Of a DNA stretch of 11,813 nucleotides, positions 6,418-11,813 are shown one piece after another; position 1 is the stretch's first letter, and the number at the start of each line of letters is the position of its first letter. The notes under the pieces are model-generated. The model made no database searches. It was not told the origin of the DNA and was given only the letters and a program-made list of their open reading frames with translations. The stretch comes from CAZBGL01 sp964491375 (GTDB taxonomy: Bacteria > Desulfobacterota > Deferrisomatia > Deferrisomatales > Deferrisomataceae). A program made the position numbers and the translations under genes. Location of the stretch: assembly GCA_964491375.1 (NCBI GenBank), contig CAZBGL010000207.1:1-11813 (forward strand), in the 5' to 3' direction.

Positions 6418-6837
6418 GTGAGCCCCACCGAGACCCACGGCCCTGTGCAGGTTTCTGTGGACACCGCGAATCTCTTCCGGGAGGAGGTGTTCACCGATCT
6501 GAAGGCTGCGACCATCCGACGGCTGTCGCCCGTACGCCCCGACGGCAGCCCGGATCCCGAGCGACCGGTCCTGTTCCTGGGCGAGACCCAGATCCTCACG
6601 CCCGCCGGCCTGTTGCCCGTTCAGGCCCGGATCTCGGCGCAAACCCTGGAGGAGGCCTGGGAGCGCTTCCCCGAAGCCATCCGCCGGGCCGTGGACCGGC
6701 TGATCCAGGAGGTGCGGGAGGCCCAACTCCGCGAGGCCACCCGGATCGTCACTCCGGCCGAGGCCGGGTTGGGACTGGGGGACGGAGGGCTGGGCGGACC
6801 GGGCGTGCCCGGCGGGGGCAAGATCAAGCTGCCGTAG
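6418..6837 (+). CDS. Uncharacterised 139-residue soluble protein with Gly-rich tail
   Basis: I do not recognise a named family. The GTG at 6418 is preceded by AAGGAG with 6 nt spacing (6406-6411), which decides the start over longer in-frame options such as 6340. Residues 9-30 (PVQVSVDTANLFREEVFTDLKA) and 31-72 (TIRRLSPVRPDGSPDPERPVLFLGETQILTPAGLLPV, split here from the same strand-rich domain) look like a compact beta-containing domain. Residues 76-108 are a charged helix (LEEAWERFPEAIRRAVDRL onward). The last 25 residues are Gly-rich and end in KIKLP. There is no signal peptide, membrane segment or cysteine. It probably shares a transcript with the FAH-family gene 43 nt upstream. Its stop lies 2 nt from the convergent stop of the next gene. 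Good coding character makes it a real gene; its function is unknown. Confidence 0.75.
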   Translation: MSPTETHGPVQVSVDTANLFREEVFTDLKAATIRRLSPVRPDGSPDPERPVLFLGETQILTPAGLLPVQARISAQTLEEAWERFPEAIRRAVDRLIQEVREAQLREATRIVTPAEAGLGLGDGGLGGPGVPGGGKIKLP

Positions 6838-6839
6838 CC

Positions 6840-7358
6840 TCACACCCGCGGGCGGCGGGGCCGGTAGTCGTCCACGGCCCTCCAGGCGTCGATGCCCTCG
6901 GGCGTGAGCGCCCAGAACGCCTCCAGCCGCTCGTGGAAAAACGCCCCGTCCGAAAGCATCTGGTGCACCGCCTCGCGGGTGCGGCAGGGGAGGATCCCCC
7001 GCACCTCCAGATATGCGTACAGCCGCCGCAGCGCCTCCAGGATCAGGTCGATCTCCTCGTGGGTGGGGTACAGGGTGTGGATGACGTACCAGTTGCCCAC
7101 GTACTGGCGAACCAGCGTGGGGTCCTCGTCGGCCGGTCCGGTCTCCTTGCAGTCCACCACGAAGTCCCTGAGGTAACGGTCCGCCGCCCGGGCCAGCGCC
7201 CCCGCCCGCTCCGCGGATTCTCCGGCCTCCTCCCGGAGCCAGCGCGCAAAGTCCCGCAGCAGATCCAGGCACAGATTGTCCAGCCGGACGAAGTCGTCTG
7301 AGCCCTTCAGCAAGAACTCGCCGCGGAGGCTCCCTTGGCTTCCCTCCACCGGTGTCAC
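6840..7358 (-). CDS. Uncharacterised 172-residue helical protein, last gene of the cytochrome/two-component run
   Basis: No family is recognised. The predicted protein is mostly helical and charged. It contains DNLCLDLLRDFARWLREEAGE (starting at about residue 27), VVDCKETGPADEDP, and an aromatic stretch QYVGNWYVIHTLYPTHEEID (85-104) that looks like the conserved core. It has Cys30, Cys70 and Cys125 but no CxxC pair, signal peptide or membrane segment. The GTG at 7358 overlaps the TGA of the upstream membrane-protein gene (GTGA), implying translational coupling. A second GTG at 7349, with GGAG 8 nt before it, is an equally good start and would remove three residues. The partner membrane protein suggests that the two act together, but this is only context. 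Confidence 0.7.
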   Translation of the reverse strand: MTPVEGSQGSLRGEFLLKGSDDFVRLDNLCLDLLRDFARWLREEAGESAERAGALARAADRYLRDFVVDCKETGPADEDPTLVRQYVGNWYVIHTLYPTHEEIDLILEALRRLYAYLEVRGILPCRTREAVHQMLSDGAFFHERLEAFWALTPEGIDAWRAVDDYRPRRPRV

Positions 7359-7714
7359 TCCACCATGAGGTATAGAACGGTCACCAGCACGCTGAACACG
7401 ATGAGGATCCCGAGCAGGCTGGGGAGCACGGGAAACCGGTGCCGACCCAGCGCGGCCGTGACGGTGGCCAGGTAGGCGTCGCGGTGGGGTCCACGGATCA
7501 TGCGCCGGTGGAACAGGTGCAGGCCCACCCCCATGACCAGGCTCGCCACCCCGAACACCACCGCCACCCAGGCGAACGGCTCCCCCTGGGCCGTGCCGAT
7601 GGCCCCCAGCGCCAGCAGGGTGACCCCCCCTACGTAGAAGTGATAGGTGATCAGGCGGCCGTCCAAGAGGGCTCGATCCCGGTGGTTCATCCTTCGGTAC
7701 CGATCGAAGAACAT
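7355..7714 (-). CDS. Small integral membrane protein, three predicted helices, function unknown
   Basis: The 119-residue product has hydrophobic segments at about 24-42, 47-68 and 95-117, with basic residues before the first (FDRYRRMNHRDR) and between the second and third (HRRMIRGPHRD). The positive-inside rule places the N-terminus and the 70-92 loop in the cytoplasm if the second segment returns. The loop and N-terminus have several His (11, 25, 66, 69, 77, 92), but no haem or metal motif is evident. The ATG at 7714 follows GGGAGGAG (7719-7726). It lies 63 nt downstream of the response-regulator stop and overlaps the start of the next gene by 4 nt. I do not recognise the family. Confidence 0.75.
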   Translation of the reverse strand: MFFDRYRRMNHRDRALLDGRLITYHFYVGGVTLLALGAIGTAQGEPFAWVAVVFGVASLVMGVGLHLFHRRMIRGPHRDAYLATVTAALGRHRFPVLPSLLGILIVFSVLVTVLYLMVE

Positions 7715-7752
7715 GGCGCTCCTCCCTGCCCCGACACCGTACTGTACCCGGG

Positions 7753-7767
7753 GGACCGGCGCGGTCC
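7753..7767 (-). terminator. Strong hairpin downstream of the response-regulator gene
   Basis: GGACCG (7753-7758) and CGGTCC (7762-7767) pair perfectly around a 3-nt loop, 10 nt after the regulator stop on the minus strand. An alternative stem, ACCGGC (7755-7760) with GCCGGT (7770-7775), overlaps it. No U tract follows on the minus strand. It could weaken read-through into the two small genes, or mark an mRNA processing site, rather than terminate fully. Confidence 0.35.
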
Positions 7768-7777
7768 AAGCCGGTTT

Positions 7778-9178
7778 TCACGCCGGGGGCCGGTTCTTGG
7801 TCCAAGAGGGATGGGTGATCCCGTGCTTGCGGATCTTGTAGTGCATGGCGCGCTTGGTGATCCCCAGGAGCCTGGCGGCGTCCTTCTGCACCCAGCCCGC
7901 CCTCCGCAGCGCGGCCAGCACCAGCTCCCGTTCGGCCACCTCCAGGGGGACCCCCTCGGCCGGAAACTCGAACCGGAACGCCTCGCCCTCCCAGCGCTCC
8001 GGCGCATGGCGAGGCGCGTCCTCCAGGCCCAGATCCCGGGCCGTGATCCGGTCCCCTTCGGCCAGGAGCACCGCTCGCTCCACCGCGTTCCGAAGTTCCC
8101 GGACGTTGCCGGGCCAGGTGTGGCGCCTCAGCGCCTCCAGTGCCTCGTCCGCGAACCCGAGGGGGGGGCGCTTGAGATCCGCGCACAACAGCCGCGCGAA
8201 GTGACGGGCCAGGAGCACCACGTCCTCCCCCCGTTCCCGGAGGGGAGGCAGGTGGATCCGGACCACCGCCAGCCGGTAGTAGAGGTCCTCCCGGAACCGG
8301 CCCGCCCGCACCTCCCCGGCCAGGTCCCGATGGGTGGCCGCGACCACCCGCACGTCGACCTCTACGGGTTCGTCCCCCCCCAACCGCTCGAGCCGGCCGT
8401 CCTGGAGCACCCGCAGGATCTTTGCCTGGGTGGACAGGCTCATGTCCCCCACCTCGTCCAGAAACAGGGTGCCCCGGTGGGCCCGCTCGAACCGCCCGAT
8501 GCGGCGCCGCGTAGCCCCGGTGAAGGCGCCCCGCTCGTGGCCGAACAACTCGCTCTCCAACAGCCCTTCGGGGATGGCCGCGCAGTTGACCGCCACGAAC
8601 TCGCGGCCCCGCCTGGGCGAGAGGGCGTGGATCGCCCCCGCCACGAGCTCCTTGCCCGTACCCGTCTCCCCGGTGATCAGAACGCTCGTACGGGCCGGTG
8701 CCACCTTCCGGGCGATCTCGAGGGCCCTGAGCAGGCCCGGGCTCTCGCCCACGATGTTTTCCGGCCGGTAGGGTTCCAGGAGCGCGGCCCGGAGCCCCCT
8801 CACCGTTTCGGCCAGATCCCCCTGGTCCAGGGCCCTGTGGACGCGGGCCTCCATTTCGTCGATGTCAAAGGGCTTCTCCACAAAGTCCACCGCGCCCAGT
8901 CGGAGGGCCCGGACCGCGGCCTCCATGGACCCGTAGGCGGTCATCACGATGACCGGAACGGCCGGGTCGATCACCCGAGCCGCTTCCAGAACCTGGAAGC
9001 CGTCCCCCTCGGGAAGCCGGATGTCGGTGATCACCAGATCGAACCGCCCCGCCTCCAGCGCCCTGCGGGCGCTGGAGGCGGTCTCCGCCACCACCACCCG
9101 GTGGCCGCTCCCGTCCAGGGCGATGGCCAGGGCGTCGCGCAGCGCGGAGTGGTCTTCCACCAGGAGGATCCGTGCCAT
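7778..9178 (-). CDS. Sigma54-dependent response regulator, NtrC/ZraR/AtoC type
   Basis: This 466-residue protein has three intact domains. The receiver (1-120) carries acidic Glu8/Asp9, the phospho-acceptor Asp52 (ITDIRLP), Thr80 and Lys102. The central AAA+ domain (about 140-370) has Walker A GETGTGKE (170-177), the sigma54-contact loop GAFTGA (217-222), Walker B GTLFLDE (236-242) and the DLYYRL arginine-finger region near 298-303, followed by WPGNVREL (355-362). The C-terminal Fis-type helix-turn-helix (about 412-452) contains AARLLGITKRAMHYKIRK. It should use ATP to open sigma54-RNA polymerase at -24/-12 promoters when phosphorylated. All key residues are present, so it is likely functional. 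Its ATG lies 1 nt after the kinase stop, with a GGAGGGG site inside the kinase's last codons. The target genes are unknown; no convincing -24/-12 promoter was found in this window. Confidence 0.97.
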   Translation of the reverse strand: MARILLVEDHSALRDALAIALDGSGHRVVVAETASSARRALEAGRFDLVITDIRLPEGDGFQVLEAARVIDPAVPVIVMTAYGSMEAAVRALRLGAVDFVEKPFDIDEMEARVHRALDQGDLAETVRGLRAALLEPYRPENIVGESPGLLRALEIARKVAPARTSVLITGETGTGKELVAGAIHALSPRRGREFVAVNCAAIPEGLLESELFGHERGAFTGATRRRIGRFERAHRGTLFLDEVGDMSLSTQAKILRVLQDGRLERLGGDEPVEVDVRVVAATHRDLAGEVRAGRFREDLYYRLAVVRIHLPPLRERGEDVVLLARHFARLLCADLKRPPLGFADEALEALRRHTWPGNVRELRNAVERAVLLAEGDRITARDLGLEDAPRHAPERWEGEAFRFEFPAEGVPLEVAERELVLAALRRAGWVQKDAARLLGITKRAMHYKIRKHGITHPSWTKNRPPA

Positions 9179-9179
9179 C

Positions 9180-10298
9180 TCACCCCTCCGGCGAGGCCGG
9201 TAGCTCCACCCGGACCGTGGTACCCCGGCCGGGTGCGGACGTCACGTCCAGGGTACCCCCGTGGGCGTCCAGGATCTTCTGGGCCACCGGAATGCCCAGC
9301 CCGGAACCCTCCCGCTTGGTCGTAAAAAACGGCTGAAAGATCCTTCGCAACACCTGGGAATCCATGCCCGGCCCGTCGTCCTGGATCTCGATCACCACCC
9401 GTCGGACCGCCCGGGCCTCGAACCCGCGCATGCCCGGCACCGCACCGGCCACGTCCGAAGCCACCCACGCCGGTCCCTCCCGGATCCCCAGTCGCACCCG
9501 GACCCGTCCTCCCGGGCCCGCCGCCTCGAAGGCGTTCGCCAGGAGGTTCGCCAGGGCATCCCGCAGGCGGGCCCGGTCTCCCTTCACCGCCGGGCACGGG
9601 CCCGCCACGTCCCACTCCAGGCTCGGCGCCGTGCCGGCCGCCCGCGCCCGCACCGCCTCGGCCGCCTCCCGGCACACCGCTTCGGGGTCCACCGGCTCGG
9701 TTTTGAGTTCCACCGGCCGGACAAAGGCCAGCACCTCCCCCATCTTGGCGTTGGCGGCGAGCAGTTCCGCCTCGGCCCGCTCCAGGTAGCCCAAGCCCTG
9801 GGGATCCCCTGCGAGGCGCCTCCGGACGAGCCCCAGGAAGGCGCGGATCCCGCCGAGGCGGTTGCGCAGCTCGTGCGCGATCCGCGCCGTGGTCTCGCCC
9901 AGGCCGGCCAAGCGGTCCCTGAGGGCCTCCCGCTCCCTCTGCTCCTCCACCAGCCTGAGGTCCTTGAAGAACACGGCAGCCCCCGCTGCGCGGCCCTGCG
10001 GGTCGACCACCCGGGACAAGGTGAACCCGATCTTGACCTCGCCCCGGCCGGGGACCCGGACCTCCAGCTCCGCGCGGTCGGGGAGCGCGCTCCGGGAAAG
10101 GGCCTCCAGCAGCAGGCGCGCCAGGACGGGGCACACCTCCAGGGCCTGACGGCAGTCCCTGCCCAACGCGTCCTCCGGAGCAACGCCCAGGATCTCGGCC
10201 GCGGGCCTGTTCCACAGGACCACGGCACCGGCGGTGTCCACCGCGATCACGCCGCACCGCATGGACGCCAGGACGAGAGGGGCCCATTCCCTATCCAT
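9180..10298 (-). CDS. Soluble PAS-domain sensor histidine kinase (NtrB-like)
   Basis: The 372-residue protein has no transmembrane helix, so it senses a cytoplasmic signal. Residues 1-115 form a PAS domain (GVIAVDTAGAVVLWNRPAAEILG, continuing to AAGAAVFFKDL) that includes Cys49 and Cys56 in the GRDC and EVCP segments. The dimerisation/phospho-acceptor helix has His142 in AHELRNRLGG. The ATPase domain has the N box NLLANAFEA (251-259, Asn255), the G1 box DDGPGM (307-312), the F box FFTTK and the G2 box GSGLG (331-335). About 30 residues between the N and G1 boxes (271-300) are longer than usual. The ATG at 10298 has GGAG 8 nt upstream; an upstream in-frame ATG at 10325 overlaps the cytochrome stop (ATGA) and would add nine residues. 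It is the likely partner of the adjoining regulator. Confidence 0.94.
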   Translation of the reverse strand: MDREWAPLVLASMRCGVIAVDTAGAVVLWNRPAAEILGVAPEDALGRDCRQALEVCPVLARLLLEALSRSALPDRAELEVRVPGRGEVKIGFTLSRVVDPQGRAAGAAVFFKDLRLVEEQREREALRDRLAGLGETTARIAHELRNRLGGIRAFLGLVRRRLAGDPQGLGYLERAEAELLAANAKMGEVLAFVRPVELKTEPVDPEAVCREAAEAVRARAAGTAPSLEWDVAGPCPAVKGDRARLRDALANLLANAFEAAGPGGRVRVRLGIREGPAWVASDVAGAVPGMRGFEARAVRRVVIEIQDDGPGMDSQVLRRIFQPFFTTKREGSGLGIPVAQKILDAHGGTLDVTSAPGRGTTVRVELPASPEG

Positions 10299-10321
10299 GC
10301 CGGATCTCCGCCCACAGGAGA

Positions 10322-11813
10322 TCATATCCCGTGGCACTCCTTGCAGAGCACCTCCTTGGGGCGCACCCACAGCCCCTTCCGCTTCCCCCCGTGGGGATCG
10401 TGGCAGCCGGTGCACCCGAACTCCCCGCCGTCCGCCGGGAAACGGGCCGCTTCAGGGAACCGGGCCGCGCCCGCCCGGTCCAGGGAGTGCGGGTGGTTGG
10501 CCGTGTCGTGGCACTCCCGGCACAGGGCGTTGCCGGCCTTCCGCAGAAGGAAGGTGCGCTCCGACCGGTGAGGCTCGTGGCACGCCGTGCACCTGCGGGC
10601 CGGGGGATGGCGCGCCCCTTCCCCGGTCACCGCAACCTCCCCGTGGCACCGGCCGCACACGCTCGGCTGGTCGGCCCGGAGCAGCTTCGGATGGGTGGAC
10701 AGGTGGGGATCGTGGCAGGCGGTGCACCTCCCTTCGGCCACGGGCTCGTGGAGGCGCTCCCCGCGGTCCGAGAGCCCGCGCTCGAAGGCGTGGCACATGC
10801 GGCATCGCCGGGCCGGCTCGAGGACCCTCAAGCTCCGGTCGGCCCCCCCGCCATGGCACACCGTGCACTTGCCCTGGGCCAGCGGCGGATGGAGTCTTCC
10901 GGTGAGCAGCCGGGGCTCCTGGCTGGCATGGGGAGGATGGCACGCCGCGCAGGACCCCACGGGAAGCGCCAGGTATCCATGGAGACCCGCGAGCTCCCCC
11001 TGCGCCGTGTCGTGACACGACGTGCACGAGGCCCGGGCGGCCTCGCGGTCCCCGTCCCGGTGGGGATCGTGGCAGGTCTGGCATCCCTCCTCCAGGGCCG
11101 GGTGCACCGTCTTTCCCCGGCCCACGTCCTCGTGACACCGGCGGCACAGCGCTTCCGCCTCTCCTCTGACGAGGTCCGGCCCTCCGTGGGGATCGTGGCA
11201 CGCCGTGCACGCCCCCAGGGAGGCCCCGTGCCCCTCCCTTGCCGCCCTGGGATGGCATCGGGAACACAGGTCCGTGGGGTCCGCCCGCAGGAGGCCCCCA
11301 CCGGACCCGTGGGGGTCATGGCAGGTGGAACACGCATCCCCGGAACGAACCGGGGCGTGGGATCGGCCCGCCCCCGGGCCCTCGTCGTGGCACCGGCCAC
11401 ACAGCCCGGGAAGCTCCTCCAGCAGCGACTTCGGATAGCCGGAGTAGTGGGGGTCGTGGCAGACGGCACACCCGCGGTCCTGCCCCGTCACATGGGGGCC
11501 CTTTTCCAAGCCCCGCCCGGCATGGCACCGGGTGCACACCGCTACCCGGTCCTCCCGGAGCAGTTTGGGATCGTCCGAGGCGTGGGGGCGGTGGCACCGT
11601 CCGCACCGCGCCACCGCCTTCCGGAAATGGGGATCCCCCTCCGGTCCGGCGGGGTTGTCCGGATTGGACGAGACCACCACGTGGCACGCCAAACACACGC
11701 CCGGATACCCCCCTTCTCGGAGCTCCATGGAAAGGGGGTCGTGGCAGTCCGAGCACCGGGAAACATCCCCGGAGTGGGCGCGCACGGTGCGGAACCCCTC
11801 GGGGACCGGTGCC
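10322..11813 (-). CDS. Multihaem c-type cytochrome of the doubled-CXXCH family, N-terminus beyond the right edge
   Basis: The frame is open through the right edge, so the signal peptide and possibly more haem sites are missing; a GTG at 11785 is probably internal. The visible 496 residues contain 21 CXXCH haem-binding motifs, about one per 24 residues, and little else. Many occur as pairs of the form CxxCHDPH, a 15-18 residue link often containing KLLR or LLRA, then CxxCH, which is the doubled-CXXCH (cytochrome c3/c7-like) pattern. The DPH histidines are probable distal ligands, giving bis-His, low-potential haems. Such proteins are exported and carry electrons through the periplasm or across the outer membrane in metal- and sulfur-reducing bacteria. 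The second half shows less regular spacing, with a 28-residue interval between motifs 13 and 14 and a GERLHEPVAEG-type linker. Its stop lies 23 nt before the kinase start, so one operon is likely. Confidence 0.95.
   Translation of the reverse strand, partial: APVPEGFRTVRAHSGDVSRCSDCHDPLSMELREGGYPGVCLACHVVVSSNPDNPAGPEGDPHFRKAVARCGRCHRPHASDDPKLLREDRVAVCTRCHAGRGLEKGPHVTGQDRGCAVCHDPHYSGYPKSLLEELPGLCGRCHDEGPGAGRSHAPVRSGDACSTCHDPHGSGGGLLRADPTDLCSRCHPRAAREGHGASLGACTACHDPHGGPDLVRGEAEALCRRCHEDVGRGKTVHPALEEGCQTCHDPHRDGDREAARASCTSCHDTAQGELAGLHGYLALPVGSCAACHPPHASQEPRLLTGRLHPPLAQGKCTVCHGGGADRSLRVLEPARRCRMCHAFERGLSDRGERLHEPVAEGRCTACHDPHLSTHPKLLRADQPSVCGRCHGEVAVTGEGARHPPARRCTACHEPHRSERTFLLRKAGNALCRECHDTANHPHSLDRAGAARFPEAARFPADGGEFGCTGCHDPHGGKRKGLWVRPKEVLCKECHGI

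Noticed and set aside
5303..6421. A 372-codon frame on the + strand overlapping the FAH-family gene
   Set aside because: It is an out-of-frame, Arg/Gly-rich shadow of the recognised gene.
7439..9325. A 628-codon open frame on the + strand across the response-regulator gene
   Set aside because: It is antisense to a gene with every NtrC-family motif; its product is Pro/Arg/His/Gly-rich without any domain. Long antisense frames are expected at this GC content.
10391..11750. Regularly recurring short repeats suggestive of a CRISPR array
   Set aside because: The repeats are irregularly spaced, lie in one continuous open frame and encode CXXCH haem motifs.

Overview
The window is a very GC-rich stretch of bacterial chromosome with short intergenic gaps. 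A 2-oxoacid:ferredoxin oxidoreductase cluster, a SMUG1-type uracil-DNA glycosylase, a bacterial hemerythrin, an NtrC-type two-component pair and a cytochrome with at least 21 haem-binding motifs together suggest an anaerobic, metal- or sulfur-respiring member of the old Deltaproteobacteria (Desulfobacterota, Geobacter- or Deferrisoma-like). That placement is inferred from gene content, not from a marker gene.

Left part (1-2579, + strand): the end of an operon encoding a 2-oxoacid oxidoreductase. It holds the C-terminus of a polypeptide ending in a double [4Fe-4S] domain, then the alpha (PorA-like) and beta (PorB-like) catalytic subunits. Such complexes oxidatively decarboxylate pyruvate or a related 2-oxoacid to the acyl-CoA. 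The substrate cannot be fixed from sequence alone.

Middle (2580-6837): a set of small unlinked transcription units. They are a SpoU/TrmH-family RNA methyltransferase (-), a staphylococcal-nuclease-like lipoprotein (+) whose catalytic Arg/Glu/Arg residues look replaced, a SMUG1-type uracil-DNA glycosylase (-), a hemerythrin with all seven iron ligands (-), and, divergent from it, a two-gene unit of a fumarylacetoacetate-hydrolase-family enzyme and an uncharacterised 139-residue protein (+). Two gaps of about 225 bp (3360-3584 and 5344-5570) separate divergent genes and each carries an inverted repeat. No gene-free stretch exceeds 300 bp.

Right part (6840-11813, - strand): a run of five genes read from right to left. 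A multihaem c-type cytochrome (truncated by the right edge) is followed, almost without gap, by a soluble PAS histidine kinase and a sigma54-dependent response regulator. After a 63-nt gap with a strong hairpin come a small three-helix membrane protein and an uncharacterised 172-residue soluble protein whose start overlaps the previous stop. The packing suggests the kinase/regulator pair is co-expressed with the cytochrome, so the system may tie extracytoplasmic electron transfer to sigma54-dependent transcription. That link is inference from gene order.

No tRNA, rRNA, CRISPR array, insertion sequence or phage gene was seen. The most unusual items are the degenerate nuclease, the cytochrome/kinase/regulator operon with a cysteine-bearing PAS domain, and the three uncharacterised small proteins.
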